Source of the DNA: Pseudomonas sp. PDM15
GTDB taxonomy: Bacteria > Pseudomonadota > Gammaproteobacteria > Pseudomonadales > Pseudomonadaceae
DNA length: 64,000 nt
NCBI RefSeq assembly: GCF_014851565.1
Contig: NZ_JACVAA010000004.1
Span: 124,001 to 188,000 of the forward strand
Direction: 5' to 3'
Part shown: piece after piece, positions 47,390-57,545 of the stretch
How positions within the stretch are numbered: position 1 is the first letter of the stretch
How the letters are laid out: each line of letters starts with the position of its first letter
Notes under the pieces: model-generated
Told to the model about the DNA's origin: nothing
The model's database searches: none
The model's input: the letters and a program-made list of their open reading frames with translations, nothing else
Position numbers and translations under genes: made by a program

Positions 47390-47398
47390 GGAGTGAAC

Positions 47399-47737
47399 AT
47401 GCGCAAGGGATGGCGCTGGTCGGCGGCGACGCTGGTGATGGTGGCAGTCAGTGCACTGCTGGGATACCAGGCCGCGCGCTGGCAGGCCGGGTTGCAGGAC
47501 ATTCTGTGCCCCGGTGATTTCCACGATTACCGCACCGAGGTGGCTCTGCACGATGGCGGTGGCCTGCAACTGCCGGCCGGCACGCGCCTTCGTGTGCGCT
47601 TCTGCGAGTACAACGCCCAGGCGCAGCTGGAGTTGCTGATCGACAAGCACGAGTTCGAGCGGCTGCAGCCGGTGGACAATCCGCGCGGCGAGCGCTGGCT
47701 GTACAACCTGCAGCCGGCCTCAGAGGGCGAACGGTAG
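47399..47737 (+). CDS. Small membrane-anchored protein after znuA
   Basis: The protein has 112 residues. An uncleaved N-terminal helix (WRWSAATLVMVAVSALLGYQAARW) is followed by a periplasmic part with CPGDFHDYRTEVALHDGGG and VRFCEYNAQAQLELLIDKHEFERL, including two cysteines. GAGGAG overlaps the znuA stop, so translation is probably coupled and a role in zinc uptake or periplasmic metal handling is possible. The family is unknown to me. Its end overlaps thrB by 18 bp on the other strand. Confidence 0.75.
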   Translation: MRKGWRWSAATLVMVAVSALLGYQAARWQAGLQDILCPGDFHDYRTEVALHDGGGLQLPAGTRLRVRFCEYNAQAQLELLIDKHEFERLQPVDNPRGERWLYNLQPASEGER

Positions 47738-48670
47738 CGGCAGCTTGACCTGCTGGCGGTGCGCCAGACGGCGCTGGAACTCGGCCGGGTCCTTGACCAA
47801 CACATCGCGGCCCTGGAAGCGGCGGGCGGCGATCAGCCTTGAGAGCCAGAAGCGCAGGCAGGCGATGCGCAGCATGGCCGGCCACAGCTCGGCCTCGGCG
47901 CGGGTGAAAGGCCGCAGCGCGGCGTAGGCGCCGAGCAGCGCGCGGCCACGGGCCAGGTCCAGATCGTCGTCGGCCTGGGAGCACCAGTCGTTGAGGGTGA
48001 TCGCCAGGTCGTAGAGCATCGGCCCCGAGCAGGCGTTGTAGAAGTCGATCACTCCGGCCAGCTGATTGCCGTCGAACAGCGCGTTGTCGCGGAACAGGTC
48101 GGCATGCAGGTTGGCCCGCGGCAGGGCGAGGATACGCGCCTTCAGCTCGCCCACCTCGTGCAGGCTGTCGCGCAGCAGCGGCAACTGCTCGTCATGCAGT
48201 TCCAGCGCCAGCACCGGGCCTTCTTCCAGCATCCAGTCGAGGCCGCGGTCGCTGCGCCGTTCCAGAATATTGTCGCGAGTCGCCAGATGCAGGCGCGCCA
48301 GCCAGGTACCGACTTCCGCGCAATGATGGGCGTTAGGCTGGCTGACGTGCTTGCCGGCCAGGCGAGGCTGCAGGATGGCTGGCTTCTCGGCCAGCTCGCG
48401 CAGAGCCTCGCCGTTCTGCGTCGGCACCGCGTAGGGCACCGGCAGGCCGGCCTGGTGCAGGCGCTCGAGCAGCGCGATGAAGAATGGCATGTCGGCCCGC
48501 GGGCCACGTTCGACCAGGGTCAGGACGAACTCGCCACCATCCAGGCTGACGAAGAAGTTGCTGTTCTCGGTGCCGGCGGCGATGCCGCGGAAATCCTTCA
48601 GGCGGCCGAGCCCGTAGGGTTCGAGGAAGGTTTCCAGTTCATGGCGTTCGAGGGGCGTGAAGACGGACAT
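47720..48670 (-). CDS. thrB: Homoserine kinase, choline-kinase-like (ThrB type II)
   Basis: The protein has 316 residues of the aminoglycoside phosphotransferase/choline kinase fold. The catalytic region is LPRANLHADLFRDNALFDG near 183-201, and VIDFYNACSGPMLYDLAI near 208 is the magnesium-binding segment. In Pseudomonas this enzyme phosphorylates homoserine in threonine synthesis and is unrelated to the GHMP-type ThrB of E. coli. It is downstream of a DUF2782 gene. Confidence 0.9.
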   Translation of the reverse strand: MSVFTPLERHELETFLEPYGLGRLKDFRGIAAGTENSNFFVSLDGGEFVLTLVERGPRADMPFFIALLERLHQAGLPVPYAVPTQNGEALRELAEKPAILQPRLAGKHVSQPNAHHCAEVGTWLARLHLATRDNILERRSDRGLDWMLEEGPVLALELHDEQLPLLRDSLHEVGELKARILALPRANLHADLFRDNALFDGNQLAGVIDFYNACSGPMLYDLAITLNDWCSQADDDLDLARGRALLGAYAALRPFTRAEAELWPAMLRIACLRFWLSRLIAARRFQGRDVLVKDPAEFQRRLAHRQQVKLPLPFAL

Positions 48671-48676
48671 GGGCGC

Positions 48677-48961
48677 TTACCAGCTGAAGATTTCCCAGGC
48701 GGGAATCAGCATGTCCGGCTGGTCGGAACGAATGAAGTTGCCCTCGCTGCCGTCGGCGCGCACCAGGAAGTACGGCTTGCCGTTCTTCGGCGTGACCTTG
48801 ATGGCGTAGAGGAAGCCGTTCTGCCGGTATTCGGTGATGGTCTTGTCGTCTTCCTGGCGAATGGTCACGTCCGGGTCGCCGGTGACTTCTTCCTCGGCCA
48901 GGGCGAGCATCGGGCTGACTGCCAGCAGGGTGGTCAGAGTCAGGCGGGTGAGCAGGCGCAT
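48677..48961 (-). CDS. DUF2782 family periplasmic protein
   Basis: The protein has 94 residues. A signal peptide (MRLLTRLTLTTLLAVSPMLALA) is followed by DVTIRQEDDKTITEYRQNGFLYAIKVTPKNGKPYFLVRADG, the DUF2782 sequence. It ends 7 bp before thrB and is divergent from polA. The function is unknown. Confidence 0.87.
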   Translation of the reverse strand: MRLLTRLTLTTLLAVSPMLALAEEEVTGDPDVTIRQEDDKTITEYRQNGFLYAIKVTPKNGKPYFLVRADGSEGNFIRSDQPDMLIPAWEIFSW

Positions 48962-49035
48962 GGTAACCTTGTCCCTTTCTTCAGGTTGATGCGTACATTC
49001 TAGCGCTCGCCCCCGGCAAAAGGTTGATCTTGCGT

Positions 49036-51807
49036 ATGTCCAACGCCCCTCTGGTTCTGGTCGACGGCTCCTCATATCTGTACCGCGCCTTCCATGCCCT
49101 GCCGCCGCTCGCCACCTCCAAGGGTCTGCAGACCGGCGCGGTGAAGGGCGTGCTGAATATGCTCAAGAGCTTGCGCAAGCAATACCCGGACAGCCCCTTC
49201 GCGGTGGTGTTCGACGCCAAGGGCGGCACGTTCCGCGACGCCATGTTCGCCGAGTACAAGGCCAACCGCCCGCCGATGCCGGAGGACCTGCGCGGCCAGG
49301 TTGAGCCGCTGCACGCCAGCGTGCGCGCCCTCGGCTACCCGCTGCTGTGCGTCGAGGGCGTGGAGGCCGACGATGTGATCGGTACCCTGGCGCGCCAGTG
49401 CGCGGCGCTCGGTCGCGACGTGGTGATCTCCACCGGCGACAAGGACATGGCCCAGCTGGTCTGCCCGCACGTCACTCTGGTCAACACCATGACAGGCAGC
49501 GTCTACGACATCGACGGGGTGAAGGCCAAGTTCGGCGTTGGCCCCGAGCTGATCATCGATTACCTGGCGCTGATGGGCGACAAGGTCGACAACATTCCCG
49601 GTGTGCCGGGCGTCGGCGAGAAGACCGCGCTGGGCCTGCTGGTGGGCGTCGGTGGTGGTCTGGACGTCCTGTACGCCAACCTCGACAAGGTGCCCGAGCT
49701 GCCGATCCGCGGTGCCAAGACCCTGCCGGCCAAGCTGGCCGAGCACAAGGACATGGCCTTCCTCTCCTATCAGCTGGCGACCATCAAGACCGACGTCGAG
49801 CTGAACATCCAGATCGATGACCTGCATCCCGGTGAGCCGGACCGCGAGGCGCTGCTGCAGCTCTACACCGAGCTGGAGTTCAAGAGCTGGCAGGATGAGC
49901 TGATGCGCGAAAAGGCCAAGAACCCGCCGGCTCCGCCGATCAGCGGCGGCCTGTTCGACGAGGGCCCGCTGAGCGAGACGCCGGCCGTGGCCAGCAACTA
50001 CGAGACGGTGCTGGAGCAGGCGCAGTTCGATGCCTGGCTGAAGAAGCTGGAGCAGGCCGAGCTGATCGCCTTCGACACCGAGACCACCAGCCTCGACCCG
50101 CAGCAGGCCCAGGTGGTCGGCGTATCCTTCGCTGTCACCGCCGGCGAGGCGGCCTACGTGCCGCTGGCGCACTCCTATATGGGCGTGCCCGAGCAGCTTG
50201 ATCGCGACGCGGTTCTGCGCGCGCTCAAGCCGATCCTCGAGGACCCGGCCAAGGCCAAGGTCGGCCAGCACGGCAAGTACGACATGAACGTGCTGGCCAA
50301 CGCCACCACGCCCATCGAGGTGCAGGGGCTGGCCTTCGACACCATGCTCGAGTCCTATGTGCTGGATTCCACGGCGACCCGCCACGACATGGACAGCCTG
50401 GCGCTCAAGTATCTGGAGCACAGCACCATCCGTTTCGAGGACATCGCCGGCAAGGGCGCCAAGCAACTGACCTTCGACCAGATCGCCATCGAGCAGGCCG
50501 GCCCCTACGCGGCTGAGGATGCCGACGTGACCCTGCGTCTGCACCAGACCCTGTGGGCCAAACTGTCGGCGACGCCGGCGCTGGTCAAGGTGCTCAAGGA
50601 GATCGAGATGCCGCTGGTGCCGGTGTTGGCGCGCATCGAGCGCAACGGCGCGCTGGTCGACGCCAAGCTGCTCGGTCAGCAGAGCCTGGAGCTGGGCGAG
50701 AAGATGATCGGCCTGGAGCGCGAGGCCTATGCCATCGCCGAGCAGGAATTCAATCTCGGCTCGCCCAAGCAGCTCGGCGCCATCCTCTATGAAAAGCTCG
50801 GCCTGCCGGTGCTGAGCAAGACTGCCACCGGCCAGCCGTCCACCGCCGAGAACGTGCTGGCCGAGCTGGCCGAGCAGGATTACGCGCTGCCCAAGGTGAT
50901 CATGCAGTACCGCTCGCTGAGCAAGCTGAAGAGCACCTACACCGACCGCCTGCCGGAGCAGATCAATCCGCGCACCGGGCGCATTCACACCAGCTACCAC
51001 CAGGCGGTGGCTGCCACCGGGCGGCTGTCATCGACCGATCCGAACCTGCAGAACATCCCGATCCGCACCGCCGAGGGCCGGCGCATCCGCCAGGCTTTCG
51101 TCGCGCCCAAGGGCTACAAGCTGATGTCGGCGGATTACTCGCAGATCGAGCTACGCATCATGGCCCACCTGGCCAAGGACGAGGGCCTGCTGGATGCCTT
51201 CCGCCACGACCGCGACGTGCACCGCGCCACCGCCGCCGAAGTGTTCGGGGTCGAGCTGGAGCAGGTGACCAACGACCAGCGTCGCAGCGCCAAGGCGATC
51301 AACTTCGGCCTGATCTATGGCATGAGCGCGTTCGGTCTGGCCAAGCAGATCGGCGTCGACCGCAAGCAGTCCCAGGCCTATATCGACCGCTACTTCGCCC
51401 GCTATCCGGGGGTGCTGGCCTACATGGAGCGCACTCGCGAGCAGGCCACCCAGCAGGGCTATGTCGAGACCCTGTTCGGCCGCCGTCTGTACCTGCCGGA
51501 TATCCACGCGAAGAACCCGGCGCTGCGCAAGGGCGCCGAGCGCACCGCGATCAACGCGCCGATGCAGGGCACGGCGGCGGACATCATGAAGCGCGCGATG
51601 GTCGCCGTGGACCAGTGGCTGCCGAAGTCCGGGCTGGATGCGAAAGTCATCCTGCAGGTACACGACGAACTGGTGCTGGAGGTGCGCGAGGATCAGGTGG
51701 ATGCGCTCAGGGCGGGTCTGCTGCCGCTGATGAGCGGCGCCGCCGCGCTCGATGTACCGCTGGTGGTGGAAGCCGGGGTGGGCGACAACTGGGACGAGGC
51801 GCATTGA
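49036..51807 (+). CDS. polA: DNA polymerase I
   Basis: The enzyme has 923 residues. The 5'-3' exonuclease (about 1-290) has [11 protein letters not shown] and [11 protein letters not shown]. The 3'-5' exonuclease (about 320-510) keeps its metal ligands in [16 protein letters not shown] and YAAEDADVT, so proofreading should be active. The polymerase domain has motif [11 protein letters not shown], motif [15 protein letters not shown] and motif [15 protein letters not shown] 49036 is preferred to upstream TTG codons. An sRNA gene follows. Confidence 0.97.
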   Translation: MSNAPLVLVDGSSYLYRAFHALPPLATSKGLQTGAVKGVLNMLKSLRKQYPDSPFAVVFDAKGGTFRDAMFAEYKANRPPMPEDLRGQVEPLHASVRALGYPLLCVEGVEADDVIGTLARQCAALGRDVVISTGDKDMAQLVCPHVTLVNTMTGSVYDIDGVKAKFGVGPELIIDYLALMGDKVDNIPGVPGVGEKTALGLLVGVGGGLDVLYANLDKVPELPIRGAKTLPAKLAEHKDMAFLSYQLATIKTDVELNIQIDDLHPGEPDREALLQLYTELEFKSWQDELMREKAKNPPAPPISGGLFDEGPLSETPAVASNYETVLEQAQFDAWLKKLEQAELIAFDTETTSLDPQQAQVVGVSFAVTAGEAAYVPLAHSYMGVPEQLDRDAVLRALKPILEDPAKAKVGQHGKYDMNVLANATTPIEVQGLAFDTMLESYVLDSTATRHDMDSLALKYLEHSTIRFEDIAGKGAKQLTFDQIAIEQAGPYAAEDADVTLRLHQTLWAKLSATPALVKVLKEIEMPLVPVLARIERNGALVDAKLLGQQSLELGEKMIGLEREAYAIAEQEFNLGSPKQLGAILYEKLGLPVLSKTATGQPSTAENVLAELAEQDYALPKVIMQYRSLSKLKSTYTDRLPEQINPRTGRIHTSYHQAVAATGRLSSTDPNLQNIPIRTAEGRRIRQAFVAPKGYKLMSADYSQIELRIMAHLAKDEGLLDAFRHDRDVHRATAAEVFGVELEQVTNDQRRSAKAINFGLIYGMSAFGLAKQIGVDRKQSQAYIDRYFARYPGVLAYMERTREQATQQGYVETLFGRRLYLPDIHAKNPALRKGAERTAINAPMQGTAADIMKRAMVAVDQWLPKSGLDAKVILQVHDELVLEVREDQVDALRAGLLPLMSGAAALDVPLVVEAGVGDNWDEAH

Positions 51808-51891
51808 GCGGCTGCGGCATAAGGTCGCATGCCTTATGCTGTTTTTAGCCTTATTACCGAATGCTTATGGCAATGCGATTTAAGAAAAACT

Positions 51892-51919
51892 GAACTAACC
51901 GCCAGATTGGCCAGTCAGA
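51892..51919 (+). promoter_or_regulatory. AlgU (sigma-22)-type promoter of the ErsA-like sRNA
   Basis: GAACTA (51892-51897) and TCAGA (51915-51919) are 17 bp apart, each one base off the GAACTT / TCTGA consensus of the envelope-stress sigma factor. From literature memory ersA of P. aeruginosa is AlgU-dependent. Confidence 0.6.
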
Positions 51920-51925
51920 GATCAC

Positions 51926-52054
51926 GAATGGCATGCGTGCCTTTCGATGCTCCTAGCTGTGTTTTAGTGTTGGCAGATCTCTGAACCCCGCCCTAGCGGT
52001 TCAGAATTGAACCCCGGTCTTCTCCCTCCCCATACGAAGCCCGGGGTTTTTTTT
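51926..52054 (+). ncRNA. ersA: ErsA-like small regulatory RNA
   Basis: The region between polA and engB is where ersA (the positional counterpart of Spot 42) lies in Pseudomonas. The start is estimated about 7 bp after the AlgU-type -10 box. A hairpin CTGAACC/GGTTCAG spans 51981-52004. A terminator stem ACCCCGG (52011-52017) with CCGGGGT (52041-52047) is followed by T8. Its large loop displays a C-rich TCTCCCTCCCC, suited to pair with ribosome binding sites. The predicted length, about 129 nt, is close to the reported ErsA. The exact 5' end is inferred. Confidence 0.75.
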
Positions 52055-52116
52055 GTCCGCGATTTGTACGTGGCGGCCACGCTGACCGGCGCAGCGGCGG
52101 CAAAAATTGCCCGCGA

Positions 52117-52767
52117 TCAAGCCTCTTCGCCGGCCTCTTCTCCGTTCTCGATCAGGCCCAACCACTGGGCCAGGACCAGCTGCGCCTCTTCCACGCCCAT
52201 GCGCTTGGGCGCCGAGAACAACTGGATGCTGGCGACATCGTCGCCCCACTCCTTGCGGATCTCCTGGCGCACCTTGAGCAGGGCATTCTTGGCGGCGCCG
52301 AAGGTCAGCTTGTCGGCCTTGGTCAGCAGGATGTGCAGCGGCATGCCGCTGGCCTTGGACCAGTCCAGCATCATGCTGTCGAACTCGGTCAGCGGGTGGC
52401 GGATGTCCATCATCAGCACCAGCCCGCACAGGCTCTCGCGGCTGCCCAGGTAGGCTTCAAGGTGCTTCTGCCAGTGCTGCTTGAGCGGGATCGGCACCTT
52501 GGCGTAGCCGTAGCCAGGCAGGTCGACCAGGCGGCGCTCATCGTCCAGGCGGAAGAAGTTGAGCAGCTGGGTGCGCCCCGGCGTCTTCGAGGTACGCGCC
52601 AGGCTGGCGTGGGTAAGGGTGTTCAGCGCGCTCGACTTGCCGGCGTTGGAGCGGCCGGCGAAGGCCACTTCCAGGCCCTGGTCGTCCGGACACTGGTCGA
52701 CCTTGGCGGCGCTGATGAGGAAGGTTGCCTGCTGGCACAGGCCGAGAATGGGATTCTTGGATGACAT
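52117..52767 (-). CDS. engB: Ribosome biogenesis GTPase EngB/YsxC (YihA)
   Basis: The protein has 216 residues. The G motifs are G1 GRSNAGKS (38-45), G3 DLPGYGYAK near 81, G4 TKAD near 149, and SAPKR in the G5 position. It is required for 50S subunit assembly. The C-terminus is acidic ([10 protein letters not shown]). It is convergent with the sRNA. Confidence 0.96.
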   Translation of the reverse strand: MSSKNPILGLCQQATFLISAAKVDQCPDDQGLEVAFAGRSNAGKSSALNTLTHASLARTSKTPGRTQLLNFFRLDDERRLVDLPGYGYAKVPIPLKQHWQKHLEAYLGSRESLCGLVLMMDIRHPLTEFDSMMLDWSKASGMPLHILLTKADKLTFGAAKNALLKVRQEIRKEWGDDVASIQLFSAPKRMGVEEAQLVLAQWLGLIENGEEAGEEA

Positions 52768-52842
52768 GGGGAGTCCGTATGGGCGGGGAGCCGGAGCGCT
52801 CGGCGACGGCCCGGGAGGCCCCGGGGCGCGGCATGCTGTCGC

Positions 52843-52870
52843 TTCCGTTTCAGCGACGCCAGTATATAAT
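52843..52870 (+). promoter_or_regulatory. Candidate promoter upstream of the cytochrome c5 gene
   Basis: A perfect TATAAT (52865-52870) sits in a GC-rich gap about 100 bp before the cytochrome gene. The -35 region (TTCCGT at 52843-52848, 16 bp spacing) is weak. The same AT-rich patch could also serve engB on the other strand. Confidence 0.4.
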
Positions 52871-52970
52871 GCCGCAGATTTTGTGTGCGCTTTGTCCTTC
52901 CGCCGGGAACGAGACAGAACACGCTGCGCGACTAGACGCAGGCCGTTCCCTCCCTGATGAGGTTTAGGCT

Positions 52971-53264
52971 ATGAATAAAGTGCTGATCGTCGGCGCGGCG
53001 TTGCTGTGGTTATCGGGTGCCGCGAATGCGGCGCAGGATCCGGAAGCGGTTTATGCCAAGGCCTGTGCGGCCTGCCACAATGGTCAACTGCCGATGGCGC
53101 CCAAACGAGGCGACAAGGCATCTTGGGAACCACGCGTGGCCAAGGGTATGGACGCGCTGGTGCTGAGCGTCACCAACGGTTTGAATGCCATGCCACCCCG
53201 TGGCCTGTGCATGGATTGCAGTGCCGAGGACTACCAGGCCGTCATCAAGTTGATGAGCGAGTAG
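52971..53264 (+). CDS. Cytochrome c5-type monohaem cytochrome
   Basis: The protein has 97 residues. A signal peptide (MNKVLIVGAALLWLSGAANA) precedes the haem motif CAACH (32-36). The distal Met is in NAMPPRG near 73, and a second Cys pair CMDC near 77-80 is typical of c5, where it forms a disulfide. It transfers electrons in the periplasm. It lies 45 bp before the cytochrome c4 gene. Confidence 0.92.
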   Translation: MNKVLIVGAALLWLSGAANAAQDPEAVYAKACAACHNGQLPMAPKRGDKASWEPRVAKGMDALVLSVTNGLNAMPPRGLCMDCSAEDYQAVIKLMSE

Positions 53265-53309
53265 TCCCGTAAGAAACCTAATTACCTCTAGCCGTTATTG
53301 GATTAGCTG

Positions 53310-53933
53310 ATGAACAAAGTACTCGTGAGTCTCCTGTTGAGCCTGGGTGTCTCCGTGGCAGCGCAAGCCGCCGACGCTGGCAAGATCGTCGGCGATGCCG
53401 AAGCCGGCAAGGCAAAGACGGCTGTCTGTGGTGCCTGCCACGGTGCCGACGGCAACAGCGCCGCGCCGAACTTCCCCAAGCTGGCCGGCCAGGGCGAGCG
53501 TTATCTGCTGAAGCAACTGAATGACATCAAGGGCGGCAAGCGCACCGTACTGGAGATGACCGGCCTGCTGGACAACCTCAGCGAGCAGGATCTGGCCGAC
53601 ATTTCCGCCTATTTTGCCAGCCAGCAGATGAGCGTCGGCGCCGCCGATCCCAAGCTGGTCGAGCGTGGCGAGGCGCTGTTCCGCGGTGGCAAGATCGCCG
53701 AGGGCATGCCGGCCTGCACTGGTTGCCACTCGCCCAATGGCGCCGGCCTGGCCGCTGCAAGCTTCCCCAAACTGGGCGGCCAGCATGCGACATACGTGGC
53801 CAAGCAGCTGACCGACTTCCGCGAAGGCAATCGCACCAACGACGGCGACGCCATGATCATGCGCGCCATCGCCGCCAAGCTGAGCAACAAGGACATCGAA
53901 GCAGTATCCAGCTACATCCAGGGCCTGCACTAA
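53310..53933 (+). CDS. cc4: Diheme cytochrome c4
   Basis: The protein has 207 residues. A signal peptide (MNKVLVSLLLSLGVSVAAQA) is followed by two homologous haem domains with CGACH (40-44) and CTGCH (136-140). It donates electrons to terminal oxidases, including the cbb3 and aa3 types. It is followed by a strong terminator. Confidence 0.95.
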   Translation: MNKVLVSLLLSLGVSVAAQAADAGKIVGDAEAGKAKTAVCGACHGADGNSAAPNFPKLAGQGERYLLKQLNDIKGGKRTVLEMTGLLDNLSEQDLADISAYFASQQMSVGAADPKLVERGEALFRGGKIAEGMPACTGCHSPNGAGLAAASFPKLGGQHATYVAKQLTDFREGNRTNDGDAMIMRAIAAKLSNKDIEAVSSYIQGLH

Positions 53934-53954
53934 GCAGCGCTGACAAGCGGAAAC

Positions 53955-53981
53955 AAAAGGGTGGCCACGGCCACCCTTTTT
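53955..53981 (+). terminator. Rho-independent terminator after cytochrome c4
   Basis: A 12-bp perfect stem, AAAAGGGTGGCC with GGCCACCCTTTT, a 2-base apex and a terminal T-run. Confidence 0.93.
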
Positions 53982-54079
53982 CGTTGGTGCTGCCGCTACA
54001 ATGCCGGAACCCGCCGCTGCGCCGCCGGTCGAACCGAGCCGCGCCCGCCTGCGCGGTTCCCATCGTCAAGGAGTTCTGC

Positions 54080-54709
54080 ATGCGTAACCTGATTCTCAGC
54101 GCCGCCTTCGCCAGCCTCAGCCTGCTGGGCCTGGGCGCCCAGGCAGAGAGCATCGAAGCCGGCCGCCAGTACGTCGAGCTGAGCAGCCCGGTACCGGTTT
54201 CCCAGCCGGGCCAGATCGAGGTGGTCGAGCTGTTCTGGTACGGCTGCCCGCACTGCTACCAGTTCGAGCCGACCCTCAACCCCTGGGTCGAGAAGCTGCC
54301 GGAAGACGTCAACTTCGTGCGCATCCCAGCCATGTTCGGCGGCGTGTGGGACGTGCATGGCCAGCTGTTCATCACCCTCGAGTCCATGGGTGTAGAGAAG
54401 CAGGTCCACGAAGCTGTGTTCAACGCTCTCCACAAGGAAAAGCGCAAGCTGGAAACGCCTGAAGAAATGGCCGAGTTCCTCGCTGGCCAGGGCGTGGACA
54501 AGGGCAAGTTCCTCAGCACTTTCAACTCCTTTGCCGTGAAGGGCCAGATGGCCAAGGCCAAGCAGTTGGCGAAGTCCTACCAGATCACCGGCGTACCGGT
54601 GCTGATTGTTGGCGGCAAGTATCGCTTCGACATCCGTAGCTCCGGCGGACCGCAGGAAGCGCTGCAGGTCGCCGACTTCCTGATCCAGAAAGAGCGTTCC
54701 GCCAACTGA
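54080..54709 (+). CDS. dsbA: Thiol:disulfide interchange protein DsbA
   Basis: The protein has 209 residues. A signal peptide (MRNLILSAAFASLSLLGLGAQA) precedes a thioredoxin fold with the active-site Cys56-Pro-His-Cys59 (FWYGCPHCY) and cis-Pro loop TGVPVLI near 174. It introduces disulfides into periplasmic proteins. AAGGAG precedes ATG 54080. The downstream phosphatase-like gene starts 10 bp later. Confidence 0.95.
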   Translation: MRNLILSAAFASLSLLGLGAQAESIEAGRQYVELSSPVPVSQPGQIEVVELFWYGCPHCYQFEPTLNPWVEKLPEDVNFVRIPAMFGGVWDVHGQLFITLESMGVEKQVHEAVFNALHKEKRKLETPEEMAEFLAGQGVDKGKFLSTFNSFAVKGQMAKAKQLAKSYQITGVPVLIVGGKYRFDIRSSGGPQEALQVADFLIQKERSAN

Positions 54710-54719
54710 GTATCTAACC

Positions 54720-55565
54720 ATGCTGCGCCGCTGGAATTCCGGGCGTTCCGCGGGCCTGCGCCAGACGCAGGTCAACGGTCTTTGCGCGGACTCCGGCGGC
54801 CACTGTGGCGATGGTCGCCTGCGCCTGCTCAGCTTCAATATCCAGGTCGGCATCAGCACCGAGCGTTACCACCACTACCTGACCCGTGGCTGGCAGCATC
54901 TGCTGCCGCACCCCGGCAGGGCCGGCAATCTGCAACGGATCGGCGCACTGCTCGGCGACTACGACCTGGTCGCCCTGCAGGAAGTGGATGGCGGCAGCCT
55001 GCGCTCGGGCTACGTCAACCAGGTCGAGCGCCTGGCCGAACTGGGCGCCTTCCCCTACTGGTACCAACAGCTCAACCGCAACCTCGGCCGCCTGGCCCAG
55101 CACAGCAATGGCGTGCTCAGCCGGCTGCGTCCCGACCTGCTAGAAGACCACCCGCTACCCGGCCCGCCAGGTCGCGGCGCCGTGCTGCTGAAGTTCGGTG
55201 AGGGGGCGGATGCGCTGGTGGTGATCAACATGCATCTGGCCCTGGGGCCGCGTACCCGCACGCGCCAGCTGGCCTATGTGCGCGAGCTGATCGATGGCGC
55301 TCGCCACGTGGTGCTGATGGGCGACATGAACACCCACGCCATTGACCTGCTGCAGCACTCGCCGCTGCGCGACCTCGGCCTGGTCGCTCCGCAGATCGAC
55401 GCGACCTTTCCCAGCTGGCGTCCGCAGCGCTGTCTGGATCATATTCTGCTGAGTCCGGAGCTGGTGCTGGAACGGGTCGCCGTGCTCAGCCAGCCGATCT
55501 CCGACCATTTGCCGGTGGCGGTGGACATCCGCCTGCCGACCGGCCTCAATCTGCCTATGCTGTAG
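54720..55565 (+). CDS. Endonuclease/exonuclease/phosphatase family protein
   Basis: The protein has 281 residues. The EEP fold is shown by LRLLSFNIQVG near 34, YDLVALQEVDGGS near 81 (metal Glu), VVLMGDMNTHA near 198 and SDHLPVAVDI at the C-terminus (catalytic His-Asp). It may cleave nucleic acid or phospholipid head groups. Start ATG 54720 is accepted, though a later start closer to the domain is possible. It probably shares a transcript with dsbA and the cyclase. Confidence 0.87.
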   Translation: MLRRWNSGRSAGLRQTQVNGLCADSGGHCGDGRLRLLSFNIQVGISTERYHHYLTRGWQHLLPHPGRAGNLQRIGALLGDYDLVALQEVDGGSLRSGYVNQVERLAELGAFPYWYQQLNRNLGRLAQHSNGVLSRLRPDLLEDHPLPGPPGRGAVLLKFGEGADALVVINMHLALGPRTRTRQLAYVRELIDGARHVVLMGDMNTHAIDLLQHSPLRDLGLVAPQIDATFPSWRPQRCLDHILLSPELVLERVAVLSQPISDHLPVAVDIRLPTGLNLPML

Positions 55566-55589
55566 TGGTTTTGCCACTGGATCGCCACC

Positions 55590-57521
55590 ATGACCGATGA
55601 TGCCCAGCGCTGGAAAGCCAAATACCTGGAGAGCCTGGAACAACAGGAGGTGCAGGAGCAGCGCTGGAACGAGCGTCTCGACCTGTTGCGTCGCGGCCTG
55701 GTGCGCAGCTCGCTGGCGGCCGAGGGCAGCGACAAGGCGGTGGACCAGTGCATGCAGGAGCTGCGTGACCTGATCCGTGGCGAGCAGATGGACAACGGCC
55801 TCTCGGCGCTGATCCCGCGCTTGGAGAAGGCGGTGCTGGACTCCGAGCAGCGCCGCCAGCTGCGCATCGAACAGAACATCGCCGGCATCACCGGGCTGAC
55901 CCAGCAGTTGCTGGCCCTCGACCCGCCGCGCGAAGTGCGCAAGGCACTCAAGCAGTTCTCCAAGCGCATCGAGGAGCGCGCCAGCCAGCCGCGCGAATTG
56001 CCGGCGCTGCTGGCCGAATTGAGCAGTCTTCAGGGCAAGGCGCTGAGCGTGCTGGGCAGCGAGCCGGTGGAGCGTCCCGGCCTGCTGCAGCGCCTGTTCG
56101 GCAGCGGGCGCGACGAGGCGCCCGGCGATGCACCGGTCGAACAGCCCCAGGCACAACCCGCCACCGAGCAGGACTTCGAACTCGAGGACGACGAGCCGCC
56201 AGCGCCACTTGCCGCCGCGCCGGCTCAGGCGCCTGTCGCCGAACCTGCGCCGACAGCTCCTGCCGCGAGCCAGCCGGCAGCCTCTCCCAGCCCTGTCCCC
56301 GTTGAGCAGACGGTCGCGCGAACCGATCCCGGCCAGCCGCAGCCAGCCGTTGCTCCCTTGGCATCCCGCGTCGCGCCTTCGGTTGCCAGCCTGGACAGCC
56401 TGCCGCTGGACGCACGCATCATCACCGGCGACGGCGGAGACCCCGCCTTCGCCCTGCCCGAGCGTCCGGAGCCGGGCTACAGCGCCGTGGCACCGCATAT
56501 CGCCGATAGCCTGTTGGGCCTGCTCGACGAGCTGGAGCTGCCGGAGCACCACCAGCCCCAGGGCGAGGCCCTGCGCGAGCGCCTGCACGGCGGCCTGAAC
56601 TGGTATGAGCTGGTGCCGCTGCTGGACGACCTGGCGGTCCTGGTGCTGGCGGTCACCGACAGCGGTCAGCGCGAGTTCGCCGGCTACCTCAAGCAACTCA
56701 ACGAGCGCCTGGCCGCCTTCCTCGGCACCCTGACCGAGGCCCACGAGGGCTACAGCGAGTCGGTGGAGAGCGCGCGCAACTTCAATCAGGAGCTGCGCGA
56801 GCAGGTCAGCGGCTTGCAGGCCAGTGTGCAGGAAGCGGTCGACCTGCCCAGCCTCAAGCGCGCCCTGGAACAGCGCCTGGATGGCCTGCTCAGCACGGTG
56901 GGCGATCACCAGCGCCAGCGTGAGGGGCGCGAAGAGGAAGTAGCCGTGCGGCTGAAGGCCCTGTCACAGCGGGTCGCCGAGATGGAGCAGGAGGCCCAGG
57001 GCTTCCGCGATCACCTCGAGGAGCAGCGGCAGAAGGCCCTGACCGATCCGCTCACCGGCCTGGCCAACCGCGCCGGCTGGGCCGAGCGCCTTGACCTGGA
57101 GGTGGCCCGCTGGCGCCGCTACGGCGGCGAGCTGCTGCTGGCGGTACTCGACATCGACCACTTCAAGCGCATCAACGATGGCTATGGCCACCTGGCCGGC
57201 GACAAGGTGCTGAAGATCATTGCCGGCGAGCTGGTCAAGCGCCTGCGCAAGACCGACTTCCTCGCTCGCTTCGGCGGCGAGGAGTTCGTCCTGCTGGTGC
57301 CGAGCACGCCGCTGGAAGGTGGGCAACAGTTGCTGGAGACCCTGCGCAGTGCCGTCGAGTCCTGCCCGTTCCACTTCCGTGGCGAGCCGGTGACCATCAC
57401 CCTGTCCGGCGGCCTGACCGCCTTCGTCCCTGGCGAGAGCGGCGAGACCGCCTTCGGCCGCGCCGACCAGGCGCTGTACAAGGCCAAGCGCGAGGGGCGC
57501 AACCGCGTCCTGCTGGGCTAG
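55590..57521 (+). CDS. dgcH: Diguanylate cyclase (GGEEF), DgcH type
   Basis: The protein has 643 residues. An N-terminal helical region (about 1-160, ending in a charged segment) and an Ala/Pro-rich linker (about 190-240) precede a second helical domain (300-470). The C-terminal GGDEF domain follows from about 485. The active-site loop is GGEEF near 562 ([14 protein letters not shown]), and the inhibitory RxxD site is RKTD five residues upstream. It should make c-di-GMP and be product-inhibited. No membrane helices are seen. From memory the homologue is PA5487. Confidence 0.9.
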   Translation: MTDDAQRWKAKYLESLEQQEVQEQRWNERLDLLRRGLVRSSLAAEGSDKAVDQCMQELRDLIRGEQMDNGLSALIPRLEKAVLDSEQRRQLRIEQNIAGITGLTQQLLALDPPREVRKALKQFSKRIEERASQPRELPALLAELSSLQGKALSVLGSEPVERPGLLQRLFGSGRDEAPGDAPVEQPQAQPATEQDFELEDDEPPAPLAAAPAQAPVAEPAPTAPAASQPAASPSPVPVEQTVARTDPGQPQPAVAPLASRVAPSVASLDSLPLDARIITGDGGDPAFALPERPEPGYSAVAPHIADSLLGLLDELELPEHHQPQGEALRERLHGGLNWYELVPLLDDLAVLVLAVTDSGQREFAGYLKQLNERLAAFLGTLTEAHEGYSESVESARNFNQELREQVSGLQASVQEAVDLPSLKRALEQRLDGLLSTVGDHQRQREGREEEVAVRLKALSQRVAEMEQEAQGFRDHLEEQRQKALTDPLTGLANRAGWAERLDLEVARWRRYGGELLLAVLDIDHFKRINDGYGHLAGDKVLKIIAGELVKRLRKTDFLARFGGEEFVLLVPSTPLEGGQQLLETLRSAVESCPFHFRGEPVTITLSGGLTAFVPGESGETAFGRADQALYKAKREGRNRVLLG

Positions 57522-57545
57522 CGCCAAACGCGCGGTGGTCGGGCG

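Noticed and set aside
49072..51000. Open frame of about 640 codons opposite polA
   Set aside because: Antisense to polA; composition is that of a complementary GC-rich frame.
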